Below, one piece after another: positions 22,126-35,270 of a DNA stretch of 64,000 bases (within the stretch, counting starts at the first letter, position 1; every line of letters begins with the position of its first letter). Under the pieces are notes generated by a model. It had not been told where the DNA came from. It saw only the letters and a list, made by a program, of their open reading frames with translations, and ran no database searches. The stretch is from contig JAHLJT010000631.1 in NCBI GenBank assembly GCA_031308135.1, positions 148,186,580-148,250,579 of the forward strand, in the 5' to 3' direction. The stretch comes from Acheta domesticus. Taxonomy: Eukaryota > Arthropoda > Insecta > Orthoptera > Gryllidae. Made by a program: the position numbers and the translations under genes.

Positions 22126-23838
22126 AGCATATTTACAATTTTTTAATTGAATTTGTCTTTTTGATTTGATATTCTCATTGCATTATTTGTTTTTGAATTT
22201 TTAAACGAGACAGTGGAATAAATGCCACCAGGTAAGCATGTTAAAATTACGCATGCAAATCATGTTTAACAATGAATATTAAATAGTGCAGTAAGATACA
22301 ATGTTAATACTCTATATGACAATTTAAAAGCAAATTAGAACAAAAAAGGATGATGAAAACGAATTTCGAACATACATGTAAAGTGTCATATTTATTTCGG
22401 GTAACATGTTTATAAAATATGACAAATCTTAAATTTTCGTACTAAGGAATAGATTATTTGTGCATTACTACATGCAGGTATTTTGTATATTTTTGGTTAT
22501 ATCTATAAATTGTGAATTGTAGTACACACAGTGATTGTACATATTTTAATTCATGTTGTATGGTCTAATAATGAAGCCATATGTGATTAACATTACAAAT
22601 GTAAGTGAACCTCTAAAATGCAGTTCATATCGACTTCACAATATTCTTTTAGTACTGTGAAGTCAGTACTGGATCAGATCACTTAGATGGTTGGGAAGAA
22701 AGCAATTGCAAGATTCATCTATAAAAAATTAATGATGGTAATATTCAACATATATTTTTGTACTTTGTACTGGGTATAGTTAGCAAAGAAGAAATAATAG
22801 GAAACTTACGTACATATTCGTTCCCATACTTACTCTTTCAGAAAAAGAAATTTGGGAGAACATCAGAGGCAATTATGATACATTATTTTTCCAAGGATCT
22901 TAACCTTCTTTGTTAAGGATTCTGAAATGAATTTTGTTTGGAAAATCGAAGTAAATATATTGTTTATAGGGGAAAAGATGATGTAAATTACCCAGAAGAA
23001 TTATTTTTGTCAACCTCATTAGTAGTAATAATAATATCAATAGTAAAAATAATAACAATGATATCTGTCAAAGAGAATTGCTTGAAACAGTGTACAGCAA
23101 GATACTTCGCTCTAGCAATTCATATTCAATAAATCACAAGCAGATTTACATTGTTTCAAACACACAATTACCAATTACATACTTTGATACTTTCACACTC
23201 TCATGGAAATTTATTTAGTATTTTAAATGTGAGACAGTATTTACTATGTAAACCTATATTATACACTATACTATGCAATACTTTTATATAATATTAATGT
23301 TTTTGTATGATTATATTTATTGAAAATTTTTTGATATTTTACAGTAATGGCTGACCCAAAGAAAGGAGTGTATGTTGTACACAATGAGAACAAAGATTTA
23401 TGAAGCCTGGCCATGAGATCTGTAATGTAGGTATCATAAGTAAAATAAGACCAATTCTGCTAATGTTCTGAGTAAAATGTGAATATTTTAAAAACACATA
23501 TTTATTGTCAGAATACAAGGTAAATGCAGTATATTATTATTCTTGCATTTTAATTTTCATCTTTACATATTCACCTTCATATATTCTATTAAAATGATTT
23601 AAGCAGTTATCATATAAATTAATTTGTTTTAAGTGTTTGTTTAAAGTAATTACCCACAGGTGTGTAGTTGATAGTCTGGGAACTGAAGGGCATACTGTTT
23701 CAAGGCTTACTCCCTATTTACATCATGTTCAATTTTACTGAAAATGTGCGATCTCTGTCAAAGGGATTCTTCAATAAGAATGTCCATAGAAGATCTTGCT
23801 ACAGAATGGAAAAGGCCAGAAATCTTTGGAAGCAGGCT
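22126..23838. other. intronic AT-rich sequence, nothing recognised
   Basis: About 1.7 kb without a convincing coding region or repeat. It precedes the TTAA of a piggyBac-like element. Confidence 0.45.
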
Positions 23839-26173
23839 TTAACCCATTTTGCGCCAGTGGTGCGTATACGCACCATTTTATATTAGAATTTTTTATGGTA
23901 GATATTTTTTAACATAAATTGACGCAGTTTGTGCCATAGAAATATTGAATATCTGATGAGCATGTGAGTATTTTTTTGCTTGAATTTATCTTCTTGTAAT
24001 GAAGGAGAAATAAAGTAAAATATTTTGTAATTTTCACCTGAAATGAAGATGGGTTTGAATTATTTCTTGTAATTTGAAAGAATATAATTCTGAGTTTTAT
24101 TTATGGTTGTCGATTATAACGAACAATTGTATTTTCATGTACTATTTATGTGAATTATTTTCATTTTTTCATTTTCGTTAAAATTGTACTTTATTAACCA
24201 TGGAGCGTGAACACACCACTGGCCCATACCGTTGTATCTCCAGATATCTCTGCTGCCCGACCCTTCGAGTGTTGCTGCTAGGAATGTTATGAAAACAAAT
24301 GCTCTGCGAGCGAGGGGAGCACGAGTCGAAACAAAGTGGGCTCTGTTCATTCCCAGAAAACTATTTCTAATGACGCAACAGACTTTTTTGAATTCTACAG
24401 TTGAGAAGCTCAGTTGCTTGGTAGGCGTGAATGGAGTCTCACGTCTACATGTTGCAATTGGATGTCTTTGTCAGTGGAGATAGGTGGTGGTGAACAGTGT
24501 GACCGATTGTAGAAGAAAATTAGTGTAAAAGTAAATCGATTTTAATTAACTATATTTATCTGAAATTCGTTAACATTTTCATAAATAAACTATTCATCAC
24601 ATCTTACAACTTTCTAATTTCTTCTGGCTATGAGGTAAGTGGTGGTAATGTTTATATAACAAAAATTCCGAAAATAATTTATTATAACGAAGCAGATAAG
24701 TTACCTTCCAAAATAGCGTATTATATAATTATGTTATTGCAGAAGTTCAGTTACTGTGGTTTGACTACTGACGAAATAACTGCAGAGCTCGAGGCCATTG
24801 ATGTGGAATGTGCGGATGTTGTGATTCGCCCAGACGATGATTTGCCATGGGCAGAAACAGATTTAGGGCAATCAAAAGAAATATACATTGTGCAGATAAC
24901 AAGAATTTGAATTTAGATGATAGGTTCAGTAAGTTGAGTCCTTTATTGAATCTTTTCAACAAAAACCTTATGCAGTTTGGAGTTTTTTCATATAATTTGT
25001 CCATTGACAAACAAATGGTTCCATACTTGGGACGACACTCTGCAAAGATGTTTATCAAGGGTAAGCCTGTCCGTTTTGGCTTCAAAATGTGGTGTCTGGC
25101 AGGAAGTACAGGTTATTTGTTTCAGTTTCAACCATATGGGGGTTCAAAGTCTCAGATAAAGGAAACTACTTTAGGGCTTAGTGCAGATGTCCTTCATTTA
25201 CTGAAATTTGTCGATCGTCCAAACCATCACAAAGTTTTCTTTGATAATTTCTTTACATCCTTTAAATTATTCACTGTCCTAAAAGAACGAAGCTATTTTG
25301 AAACTGGAACAATTCGCGAAGATTGAATTACAAGCACTCCCTTCAAACCATCAAAAATTGTGAAGAGGGAAGCAAAATGATTTTATGATTTTTCTTTCGA
25401 CTAAAAATATGAAGTATTTATCGTAAGATGGAACGATAATTCTGTTGTAACAGTGGCAACAAATAATGGTAAGGTTTTGCCGTTAGGAAATGCTCAAAGG
25501 TATGACTAGAAAGAAAAAACGCAAATACAGGTTCAACAGCCAAATTTGATTTCAGAATACAACAGGTATATGGGAGGAATCGATTTGCACGACAATGCGG
25601 TCGTGAATTATCGCATCAGTTCTAGGGGTAAGAAATGGTGGTGGCCACTGTTTATCAATGCCATTGACAGCTCTATTGTACATACATGGAAAGTTCATTG
25701 TTTGGTATCTCAAGAGAAAATTTCACAAATTGATTTCAGGTCATATGTAGCTCGCACTTTACTGCAAAGCTTCTTCTTTCGGAATCAGTCCAAAAACACG
25801 GAAAACTGGCAAAAGCAGCATCATTCCAGAAATAAGGTTTGATAACATTGGCCTTATTAGGAAACATGAACAAAGTGCCCGGAGAAGATGCGGTGTGTGA
25901 AAAAACCACACTATGTTTTTCTGTATAAAACGTGAAAGGCATCTTCATCCAGAATATTTTGAAAATTTTCCAAAAACTATTTTTTTCTTTTTTCTTATAT
26001 TATGTAAACTTATATTTTTGTTTAAAATTATACAATAAATAAAAGTTTTTAATCAAGGAGTTTAAAATTTTTTTATCATTTTGATGTAAATTGTTCTCTA
26101 ATTAAGATCGCAGATACCCCACGAAGGGTCACTGGTGCGTGAACGCACCATGCTGTAAATCATTGTTGGTTAA
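23839..26173 (+). mobile_element. piggyBac-like element A (TTAA to TTAA)
   Basis: TTAA occurs at 23839-23842 and 26170-26173, with TTAACC at both outer ends when read inward. The 16-bp palindrome GGTGCGTATACGCACC lies at 23859-23874 and its near-copy GGTGCGTGAACGCACC at 26134-26149, each about 20 bp from its TTAA. The interior carries a broken piggyBac transposase on the plus strand. The TGCGT..ACGCA core resembles, from memory, sites bound by the cysteine-rich domain of the cabbage-looper piggyBac transposase. Confidence 0.8.
24749..25842 (+). pseudogene. piggyBac-like transposase, broken
   Basis: The N-terminal acidic part (GLTTDEITAELEAIDVECAD, VVIRPDDDLP) joins abruptly near 24845, with frame change and loss of roughly 140 residues, to MGRNRFRAIKRNIHCADN. 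The RNase H-fold catalytic motifs follow in order: SIDKQMVPYLGRHSAK, VFFDNFFTSFKLF and MGGIDLHDNAVVNYRI, so all three expected Asp are present. Stops at 25324, 25377 and nearby break the frame. The cysteine-rich C-terminus is not clear. It is inactive. Confidence 0.8.
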
Positions 26174-27206
26174 AGGGAAAATTTTTCTGGTAACATATAT
26201 GTCATATTTGTCAATAACTGAAGATACACACAGAAATTCAATTCTTTTGTATGATTATTTCTGTCATTGACCTAAAATGGTTTAAAACAGGTATCTTAAT
26301 TATCTAAATTCATTGACACATTTAACACAAGGAAAATGAGGTTCAATGTCTTAAATTTAATAAAGTGTTATGAATACATTTAATTTTTTAAGGTGCCAAC
26401 TACAAACTGGAAAAATGCAGTGGAGTATTCTGAGAAAATTATGGTTGTATATAGAGAGAAGGATAGGGTAGATAGTGAAAACAAATTTATCGTACTTCTG
26501 ATCAGGGACAGTAGATGAAGATTTCACAAAAAAAACTTAACTGTAAAAACACTTGTAATTATTATGAAATAAATTCACTTGGTAAAAAATTATAAATATC
26601 AATTTTTTAAATTTTCCTTCCATTCATTCTATACTCTTATCAATCATTAACAATCTTTATAAGAATGTAATTTATTAATTTATTCCTCTAAAGCTTTCTA
26701 ATTATATTTGCATTTTACAATGAAGTAAAACATTTCAGCATTATGAGTTTCAGAAGAAAATTATCAAAATAATTGGTTCAAATGATAATGATTTCAATGT
26801 TTCATAACATTCAGTTGATTAAAATTAACATTATAATGACAAACGTTCCTGAGGACAGATTTCTCGAGCTATGTATGTTTGAATGTAGCACGAAGTCTAG
26901 CTTCATGTATATTTTCGAAGTTGGCAGGGCCAAATGGCAGCCATATTTAAAATTCTAGGGACCAAAGCAAGCTGCAATCCAGTATATGGCTTGCAGCAGA
27001 GCAATTTGTTTAATTGTTGGTCCAATATCTTTACTGTGTTTTCTTCATCTGCGCAACGGCTTCAACAATGTAAGTTTTTACATTTCTTTACAGGGAAATT
27101 ACGTATGTATATAAACTAATATGTAATATATAAGATAAAGGATACATCTGATAACAAAGTTACTCAAATTTTATTATGAATTTCTTTTCACAACTTGAAA
27201 GTTGGT
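26174..27206. other. intronic AT-rich sequence, nothing recognised
   Basis: About 1 kb between two piggyBac-related features. No credible coding region. Confidence 0.4.
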
Positions 27207-27680
27207 GTCCTACATGTAGGTCGGTAGGATAATATGCATACCAAGATGTCGTACGATCAGTAATGAAATTGGAGGACACTATTTAATTTTTTTGACAGAA
27301 TTCACCAGAAAATGCTATCTTTGAGTGAAATAATAGATGCATTTGCAGCGGAAACAGACAGGGTTGGTACTGGAGAAGTTTTTTTACATCTCCTCCAGAA
27401 AATGTGACAGGAATTATCACTGATGAAAATGCTGGACAATAGGATGATGTGAATACCAATAATCTTCCAGGTAGTGTGTTAAGAGCACAAGCTCAAATAA
27501 AAGGTAAAGATACCTCTTCAGTAGGAGAATGCTCAATGCCATCCAAGTCAGAAAATGTTTTTACCACTTCCAATAAAATAAAAAAAAAAAAAAAAGTTTA
27601 AAACGTTCGAAGGAAGAGAGAGCACAACAGGTGTTTGAAAACTTTCCCGTAACTTCGACTTCTGTTTTGATTTTCTTTTA
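27207..27680 (+). pseudogene. piggyBac-like remnant F' (palindrome plus N-terminal ORF)
   Basis: A near-perfect palindrome GTCCTACATGTAGGTC lies at 27207-27222, about 90 bp upstream of MLSLSEIIDAFAAETDRVG. After a frame change this continues SPPENVTGIITDENAGQ, DVNTNNLPGSVLRAQAQIK. Acidic, Pro-Pro-Glu-containing starts like this are usual for insect piggyBac transposases. The catalytic region is missing, and a MITE interrupts it at 27681. Confidence 0.55.
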
Positions 27681-27939
27681 CTATACTGCGATTTTTGTAG
27701 GAAGAGCTCTCAAGGCCACTCAAATCCCATCTTCGCGATGGAATATGTCACGGCATTTCGTGTCATTCACAGTCGTTCCGCTAGATTTCGCACGATCGCG
27801 ACCGTATGAAGCAGTGCTTGCGATCATGCGACTTCTACCGGCAAGACCGAGAAAAGACGCGAAATGCCGTGACATATTCCATCGCGAAGATGGGATTTGA
27901 TTGGCCTTGAGAGCTCTTCCTACAAAAATCGCAGTATAG
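27681..27939. mobile_element. mariner-type MITE, 259 bp
   Basis: TA duplications flank it exactly (27679-27680 and 27940-27941). The arms run about 80 bp from CTATACTGCGATTTTTGTAG and differ at one or two positions. This is why nearly the same peptide (IPSSRWNMSRHF) reads on both strands. Ends and TA target point to Tc1/mariner. It sits inside the piggyBac remnant. Confidence 0.85.
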
Positions 27940-28086
27940 TATTCCTCCACTTATGGAACTTCAAAGACAAGGAATTATAAAACAATAAGAGACCCCACAA
28001 GTCGTCAAACTACCCATGGCAAGAAGTAACAATACACAATGATAAATATTCAGCAATTTTAGCAATATTAACTAATAAATACATAC

Positions 28087-28193
28087 ATTTCAAAGTGTTT
28101 CCTCTAGGTCCAATCAGCAAGCCCACAAAATTAATGTCAGGATGATCATCTTGAGGTATCATTACTTTGTCACTCACTCGGATGATAGGTGGT
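28087..28193 (-). CDS. SF1: SF1 exon: start of KH domain
   Basis: 107 bases: A completes Lys, 35 codons follow, and a final T starts Ser. The peptide [35 protein letters not shown] contains the KH GxxG loop (GPRG) that grips the branchpoint RNA. The acceptor is ttatgattag and the donor is gtatgt. The next exon lies 13.6 kb away, so one KH domain is split by a large transposon-filled intron. Confidence 0.97.
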
Positions 28194-28270
28194 CTAATCA
28201 TAAAATAAAATTTCATATCACAAAACAATACGTTAGTTCATTGCCCAAATATCAACAAAATATATCTTAC

Positions 28271-28423
28271 TTGTAATCAGCAGGTGGTTTAAATTCAGGA
28301 TTCAGGGTCAACATCTGTTGAATCAGATGATGCCTTTCTTCCTCCAATCTCTTCCTGGTTCGATATTCTCTTGTATTCAATCGTTTTCCATCACTACTGT
28401 AAATAGGTTCTGGAGAAGGAGAC
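28271..28423 (-). CDS. SF1: SF1 exon: SPSP motif and second helix of the helix hairpin
   Basis: 153 bases encoding [51 protein letters not shown]. The SPSP serines are those phosphorylated (by UHMK1/KIS) in mammalian SF1, which strengthens the complex with U2AF. The helical hairpin around it contacts U2AF65 in that complex. The acceptor is ttgtag and the donor is gtaaga; only 77 bp separate it from the KH exon. Confidence 0.97.
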
Positions 28424-29618
28424 CTACAAGGAATTGCATTAATTTTAGTAATTTACATATTAACATTTAAATTTAGTTTTATTTGCACAAGCCAATTTCC
28501 GAGAAATATTTATAATCGATTCCTAACATTTACCAACAAGTAATTGGCAATAAAGAAAAAGACTGACCTTCTTTATGATCAAATACAACAGATAAAAGAA
28601 CCAATAATAGAAATTATTCTAATTATCCACCCTCAGTAAAACAGTCACGTGCATCATTACAAGGATCATGCAAAATAATTTTCTTAACCTTTCTACATAA
28701 TTTCCTCCCAAATCTAATAAAATTACTCGCGTTTATTTAAAAGATCATCGCTTCAATTTTATTATTACCAGTAAAGACGTGTTCAAGAAACTCAAAACGC
28801 ACATTTACGACAGGAATTTTTATAAATTAGGACAAAGAATTAACACTACTACGCCATTGCAATTATGTGCACTTTTAAATTATCTCACAAATAAAATGAT
28901 CAACTAATAGCCATTAAAGTATTCATCTAAATGATTATGAAAATTCAACTAAAAGTTTTCAGAACTACTTTCATTCACTAAAATGTTTTAAGATTTCTCA
29001 CACAATGGCTGCTCTTTGAAATATCTTTTCTAACACTGCCCCTACAAATGCAAAGCTCAATTAAGTATACCATTAATTTATTTTCATACTGTACACATAA
29101 AAGCAACGTCTATGAAACCTTCACTCTTATTTGTGAACCAAAAATAAACACAAATGAAACAAAAATTTAAAAACAAGAAATGAGTAACGTTAAAAGGAAC
29201 AAAGTGGACTTCACTTCTTCCCTTATTGACATTTTCAACAAACTCCGGAAATTCAACAGTTGGCTTGTGCAAACACTGTACAGCAACGTGTGAATTTAAA
29301 AAAAAAATTAAATTAAAAGAAATTAATTCACACTAGGAACTGTACTTAATAAATGTATGAAGTAACACTATGCAAAACTAATATCCATTTTCACAAACCA
29401 AAGTGAAACTTTTTTTTTTTTTTTTTTTGTTCATTTAATAAGATGTACAATACCATCTGATGTAAGAAGCTGACCAATGAAGTCTTTACGGCTACATTAC
29501 AGCAACAATTTTCCTACACTATAAAAAGCCATATTTCAAATTAACTTGCCTGCCAAAATCAATTTTCACGTTTTATCTTACCCAATACTCCATTAAATAA
29601 TAATAATAATAATAAGAA

Positions 29619-29650
<32 letters not shown>

Positions 29651-29689
29651 AAATAAGAATAAGAAAAGAATAGTTACTTTACGTGAAGC
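28424..29689. other. SF1 intron sequence with simple repeats
   Basis: AT-rich sequence with a poly-T run at about 29409-29429 and an (AAT)n-(AAG)n tract at 29598-29655. I see no gene. Confidence 0.5.
29598..29655. repeat. (AAT)n then (AAG)n microsatellite
   Basis: Six or so AAT/ATA units pass into nine or more AAG units, immediately before an X repeat. Confidence 0.85.
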
Positions 29690-30450
29690 CCCTGGGACAT
29701 TTTCAAAGTTTTCTCAAAACCGGCTTCAACTTGTTTCTTTAATTTTTTTAAAGAATATAGTAAAAAACACTTAATACAGACGGCATAGGTCTGTTCTTCA
29801 CTGTTTACTCTGAATTTTTGTTTGAAAGTTTGAAACTTTTTCAACTATTACAAAATTGAAGAAAGATTTTTCCTCAAGTAATTCTCTTTTAGTCCATAGC
29901 TCTTTTGTTAAAGTCAGGTTCATTTTTTTAAAATTTTAGTCGTTTTCACGCAATACATGCAATTTAAAAAAAGTAACAGGATTTTCTCAAAAAGTCTCTA
30001 AGTTTTTTCTTTAAACTTTTGGTACGAGTAGTACTAAATGCACTCTATAAAATGACAAACGCCATTTTGTTCAATTCTTTTTGTTGTTAAAATTTACTCC
30101 ATTATAATTTTTTTGACTTTAGTCTCACATTGTTAATATTTACATTAGGGGTAATTAGATTATTACATTTACTTGATGTCCTATAAAGTTTCTTGAAATC
30201 TCAAATGTTCTGTGAAAATGAGGTAAAATTTCCGCATTCTCAGAAACACTCAAATGTCATTTTCTCAAAAAACGGCTTCAATATTTTCTTTGAACTTAAC
30301 GCACAGTTAAAGCTAATTGTACTGTTTAAGATGACAAAAGTATCTACTGTATTTTGATTTTCCAAAATTAGAGAAATTTATTTTTTTGCCTGATAATATT
30401 TGAATGAATTGAAATATAACAAAAAAATCCCATTATTTTAATGTTTTGTC
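29690..30450 (-). repeat. X-family repeat, hairpin end missing
   Basis: It contains gtgaagcccctgggacatttt, aaaaaacacttaatac, cctcaagtaattctctt, cacgcaatacatgcaattt and ggcttcaatattttctttgaac, all in reverse-complement order relative to the 11.5-12.7 kb copy. It is non-coding. Confidence 0.6.
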
Positions 30451-31928
30451 ATTTATCACGTGGCTCTTAAACAGGTTAGTTTTGTCACTCTATAATGCAA
30501 TATTAAAACAAAAAAAAAGTGTCCAACTTGATAACACCAGAGATATAAAGAATCGTGACATTCCACAAAGTAAGGACAAATGAAATCCTCCTGTCAGGTG
30601 ATAAAGGGTGAAAGACATAATTAACCTTAATCAAAACAAGAACTCACTAATACAAGACAAAACATTGTAAGAATGACAATAAAGCATTTTTAGTATTCTT
30701 GAAGTAAAAAATGTATTTGTTAAAATATTGTAATGGTCATTAATTGACATTATTATCGGACATAATGAATTATCAAGCTTTGCTGCTTCTTTTTTCTTTT
30801 CACCTCTCTAGTGCTTTTACAGTTCATACTCTAGAAACACTTTAACAGAAAATTGTTTCCAAAAAGCCTTCAACTTTATCAAAGAATTAATTCACATATG
30901 ATAATGATAGGATGAGGCACTTTCATTTAAATCAATCAACACAGCAGACAATATCTCCAAATACATTGTCCCTTCTTACATCAGATGGTGAAATCCAAAT
31001 ATGGCTACTCCTGTGCGCATAATTGATATTATTTTCATGCATGAATTAAAATGTATAGAAAAATAAGAATTACAGTACTACATCAGCAAACCCTCAAGCT
31101 GTTAAAATTAACGTACAGTTTCACAATTATTGATCTATTATTAATATGAAGAATGTCTGGTGCCTAAGCAAAATCCTGTGTTTTAATGTGAAGGGAAAAA
31201 GGTAATAATTAAAACAAATAAGTATCATTTACGATACTTCACTGCTAAAAGAATGAAGCAGTTCAGGAAATATGTGTGCTATAAAACGTATCTCCTGAAA
31301 TGTATCAATATTACATTAAATGTTCAGGCTGCAAGAGAAATTTTAAATCATGAAGATTATGATTCCCCCCGCTAATTTGGAAGTGGCTATATCAGGGGTA
31401 CTTGCATACATACAGTAACATGGAAACACAGAACACAAAATTTCTTTAATTAGAAAATCACTGATCTTTTAAATGTGAAAAACCCCAAAACTCAATATTA
31501 ATTTATAACAAACTATGTGCATAGTACCTCAACCATAAAGAAAAATTCATGAAACAATTGTTTAATTTCGCTTATTATGCTAAATATTGTGAATTGTAGG
31601 ATTACAGCAAAGAACACCCTCCAAAAAAACTGGACAAAAGAATATTTGATTATTCAATCCACACAAAATCCTACAATTCACATATTGTTGAACTTCAGGT
31701 GTAAAAGACACTAACTGTATTTTAATGCAAAATATTTTTCAAATTATTAGTCAGCTGTGTCAACCTGAAGTCATCCAACCTGGAATTCACCTCTTTGTAA
31801 AAGAAATGATTAAATAGGTATTCCAAACCAATACAAAACCCAGACAGAAGGAATGACATGGCACTGAAGGTTGCAAGCCCTTGTAGATGGCTAAGCTGAA
31901 CACAAGGGGTTATTGTCATGAAGCACAC
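30451..31928. other. SF1 intron, nothing recognised
   Basis: About 1.5 kb of AT-rich sequence without recognisable elements. Confidence 0.5.
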
Positions 31929-32004
31929 CTTTCTTCTGGATTAACTGGTATCCCTAATTCACCAGTGCGTAGTTTTCTGCTGATTTCTTCTATCTGCAGT
32001 TGAA
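31929..32004 (-). CDS. SF1: SF1 exon: first helix of the helix hairpin
   Basis: 76 bases: TT completes Val, 24 codons follow (QLQIEEISRKLRTGELGIPV, NPEE), and AG starts the Arg finished by the next exon. The acceptor is tttcag and the donor is gtgtgc. The peptide matches the conserved QLQIEDLTRKLRTGDLGIP-type segment of SF1. The short exon sits between a 3.5-kb and a 20.5-kb intron. Confidence 0.96.
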
Positions 32005-34514
32005 CTGAAATTGAATGGGTTAGAGAAGGGCACAAAGCCCAAAAATTAGACATCAATATTACAACGTTTTAATACAGGGATTCGTACCAATTGAAACAAA
32101 AAATAATCAATCATACTCCAATACATTGTTAAATTTGACTTTAGGATATTATGCTATGCAACTATAACTATGGTAAGATACAATAAAAATTAATATTTCT
32201 TCAGATAAAATTCACAGTTAAAAACCCATTTAAGTTGGACCACAGAAAGTGGGAATAATACTACAACCAACCCGAATGCCACAATTTTGTGTAAACTTTA
32301 CGCATGCACAAAAAGCATACTTCGAAAATCTGCAATGTGACTGTATGCATATTAACTTATCACACTACCATGAATATTAGCACTGTTTCATTTCATTCTC
32401 TCTGAAGTAATAAAATGCACTGATTTTCATTTTTGAAGAAAATAAAGACTTCAAATACATTTAAAAAATGTATTCAACATAAGCAAATGCACACAGTTGC
32501 ACATCCAAATTCTCAAATTCAAAATTTCTAAAAAACAATTACGAAATCAATTAACTTGAACATAAATATTAAAGAGAAGCAGTAAATGAAGTTAAATCTG
32601 AAACAAATTATGTAGAACACACATGATTACATCAAAATCACATGAAGTTACCATAATAAATAAAATATCTTGCTATCATCAATGGACTGCTCAATTCCTG
32701 AACTATTAATCAAATAACAAAAACATCTTTAATGAGGCAAAATTCAAGGAAATAAAGTAAGATGGAAGTGAGTAATAGAAGAGCAAATTTCAGAATCAAA
32801 AAGTATAAAAATTATAATTATAAAGATGAACTATATTCTAGATAGGGAAGAGTTAAGTTGGGCAGGCAAGTGACTTATGTCATAGTAAGAAAGTGCAAAA
32901 GGAGCTAAATAAATAAATAAATTAAAAAAATTTTTAAAAAATGAAAAAAAAAGAGAGAGAGACATAACCAGCATGAGGTAACATTACTGCCTGCCATGAA
33001 GCATGAATTATAACTAAGATTCCTGGAAAGCCAAAAAAGACTACTCAAATCATCAAAAATGAATACCAAATTTGTAGTAAATGTCATTAATACATTAATC
33101 TCTGAACTTCCAAATAATTTATTCTTTTGAAATTTGATTCTTTTCTTCCTGTTTTCTTTCACTATACTGCAGGTTCAAATTACCCCAATGAAACAACTGT
33201 TCACTAGCCAATACCATTTACAATCAGATAACCCTTCTCACATGTAAATGTCAGTTCCCGGTCTCCTGACAATATAAAAAACAAATGCATATCAACATGC
33301 AAGCTTAATGTAAAAATTTGTAATTGACTTTGAAACATATTTTCTAAGTTTTATTACATGAAAAATTATTTTATATCTGTGGTAAAATTATTATTTTGAT
33401 ATAGTTTTAAAACATTTTAGTCAACATCTTCAGTACATAAGTAAAAATATAAAGTCAAGTGTAGATTTTAAGAAAACAGAAAATACAAACCTGGATAAAT
33501 GAAAGAGATTGCAAGATCTAAAACTTAAATCATGGAATGGGACAAAAATGCAAAATATGAAGGCAAACAGTAAATAAAAAGATAAACCGTAATAAATAAA
33601 ATAAAAAAATTGAGAGATTTTGTTACACTTGAAACAAGTTCAGCTTGACACATGCAAATGCATTAAACAAAAAGCCAAATTCAGAGATATAATGTCCTTA
33701 TCAGACATAATCCACTCATTCTGTAAATTCATTCTGAATGTTAACATGTTGACCATTTCTTTTCATTTCCCAACTGCAAGATTGTCTTGCTGATCCAAAA
33801 AAGTCTGGTTACTATCAAATAACAAAACCGAAATGTCTAAGCTATGCTTCACATGTTTTTTTTAATTAAACTTTCAACCAATTTACTATTACTACATTTC
33901 ATGATATTCCAACTCGAGTCAAAGCAACAACTCATGAAGATTTATATCACTGAAGAACTACAAAAGAACATTTACTTTTGTTTTCATTTCAACTGCAAAT
34001 GTTAAAAATTAATTTTTCCAATTTTTTAAGGTAAATCAACAGTTCACAAATTTTATTACTTTCAAGGCTAACAAATGCATATGGATAAAAATCAACAGCT
34101 TCCCCAACCTTATAATTCCATGATTAATTCCGTCAAGGCAGCTTTACAATACACTATTTCTAAAAACTCACTTTCTCCTACTGAGAACCAATTTTCACAT
34201 TAAAATTTAATGGAAGAAATTCTTGAAAGTACATGAAGGATTCATGAAATTCAAGAAAAGATATTTTTATATGAATTGACAATTTCAAAAACTTGTTAAA
34301 TCCACACATTTCTCATCACATTCTTGTGCCATTTTGAAGACCAGTTGTATTATTTTAAAAATTCACACAGGCCTTAAACTTGTAATTGTCCCTCAATGTA
34401 ATGAATTTCAACTGGATACACGTTTCAAACTTAAATGTTCCTAACTGCCAAAGCAATTACGACCACCAGCAAAAACCGCAATAATAGTTGAAAAACGTCC
34501 AAAACCTACTGTCA
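32005..34514. other. SF1 intron, nothing recognised
   Basis: About 2.5 kb of low-complexity-leaning AT-rich DNA without clear repeats or coding regions. It may be ancestral intron. Confidence 0.5.
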
Positions 34515-35270
34515 CTCAGTTTTTACTTTCCCGCACACGTACGTATATACAGAGTTTATAAGTAGTTTAGGGAAAGTTACATAATGCTCTGCAAAAAAAA
34601 CTGTAGATTTTCGGCAGAAAAACTCTTACTACCTGGCCCTGGTAACGAAAAAGATGAAAAATCCAGTAGTCTAAATTTAGAAAAACAGAATCCTCTAACA
34701 CGTGGTGCAGCCAGAATCCACATTTTATAGCTCCTTGATACCGAAAAATCGAATAACGACAAAACGTCCGTCCGTGAACGCTAGCAACTAAACCGTTCAG
34801 CCGATTTTCTCCAAAATCGATCCGATTAATCTCGTGGCCCCTTGAATTAGAAACCGATATTTTAATTTTGGGGGTACTTCACATGAAGTCACTGGGACAT
34901 TTTCAAAATTTTCAAAAAATTGGCGCCAACAGTTTTGACTAAATTTTGTTGACTGACTGTCGTTTAAGAGAACGGCGCAGGTCTCATGGTTGAAAACACG
35001 AATTTTTCGAAAATTAAAGTAATTCAAAATTTGTTCGTCTTCCCACAACTACAATTATGAAGATACAATTTTTTTTCTTAATGAAATGTGTTCATAAAAA
35101 CAGATCTTCAAATTATGTGACGTTCAATTTTTCAAAACACTAGTATTTTTTGCGAAATTTTGTGTCAAACACAAGCAATTTTTATTTTTTTAAAACCACT
35201 TAGTCTTAAAAGACGCACACTTTTTATTAAATTATTTAGGACCTTAGACAACATAAAGGAAACTTAGGAG
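34515..35270 (-). repeat. X-family repeat with terminal hairpin
   Basis: It opens tttttactttcccgcacacg with the CGTACGTATATAC loop and GGGAAAGTTACATAATG at about 34570. Then come ggtaacgaaaa, cacgtggtgcagccagaatcc, ttgataccgaaaaa and aaaccgttcagccgattttc. Non-coding. Confidence 0.7.
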
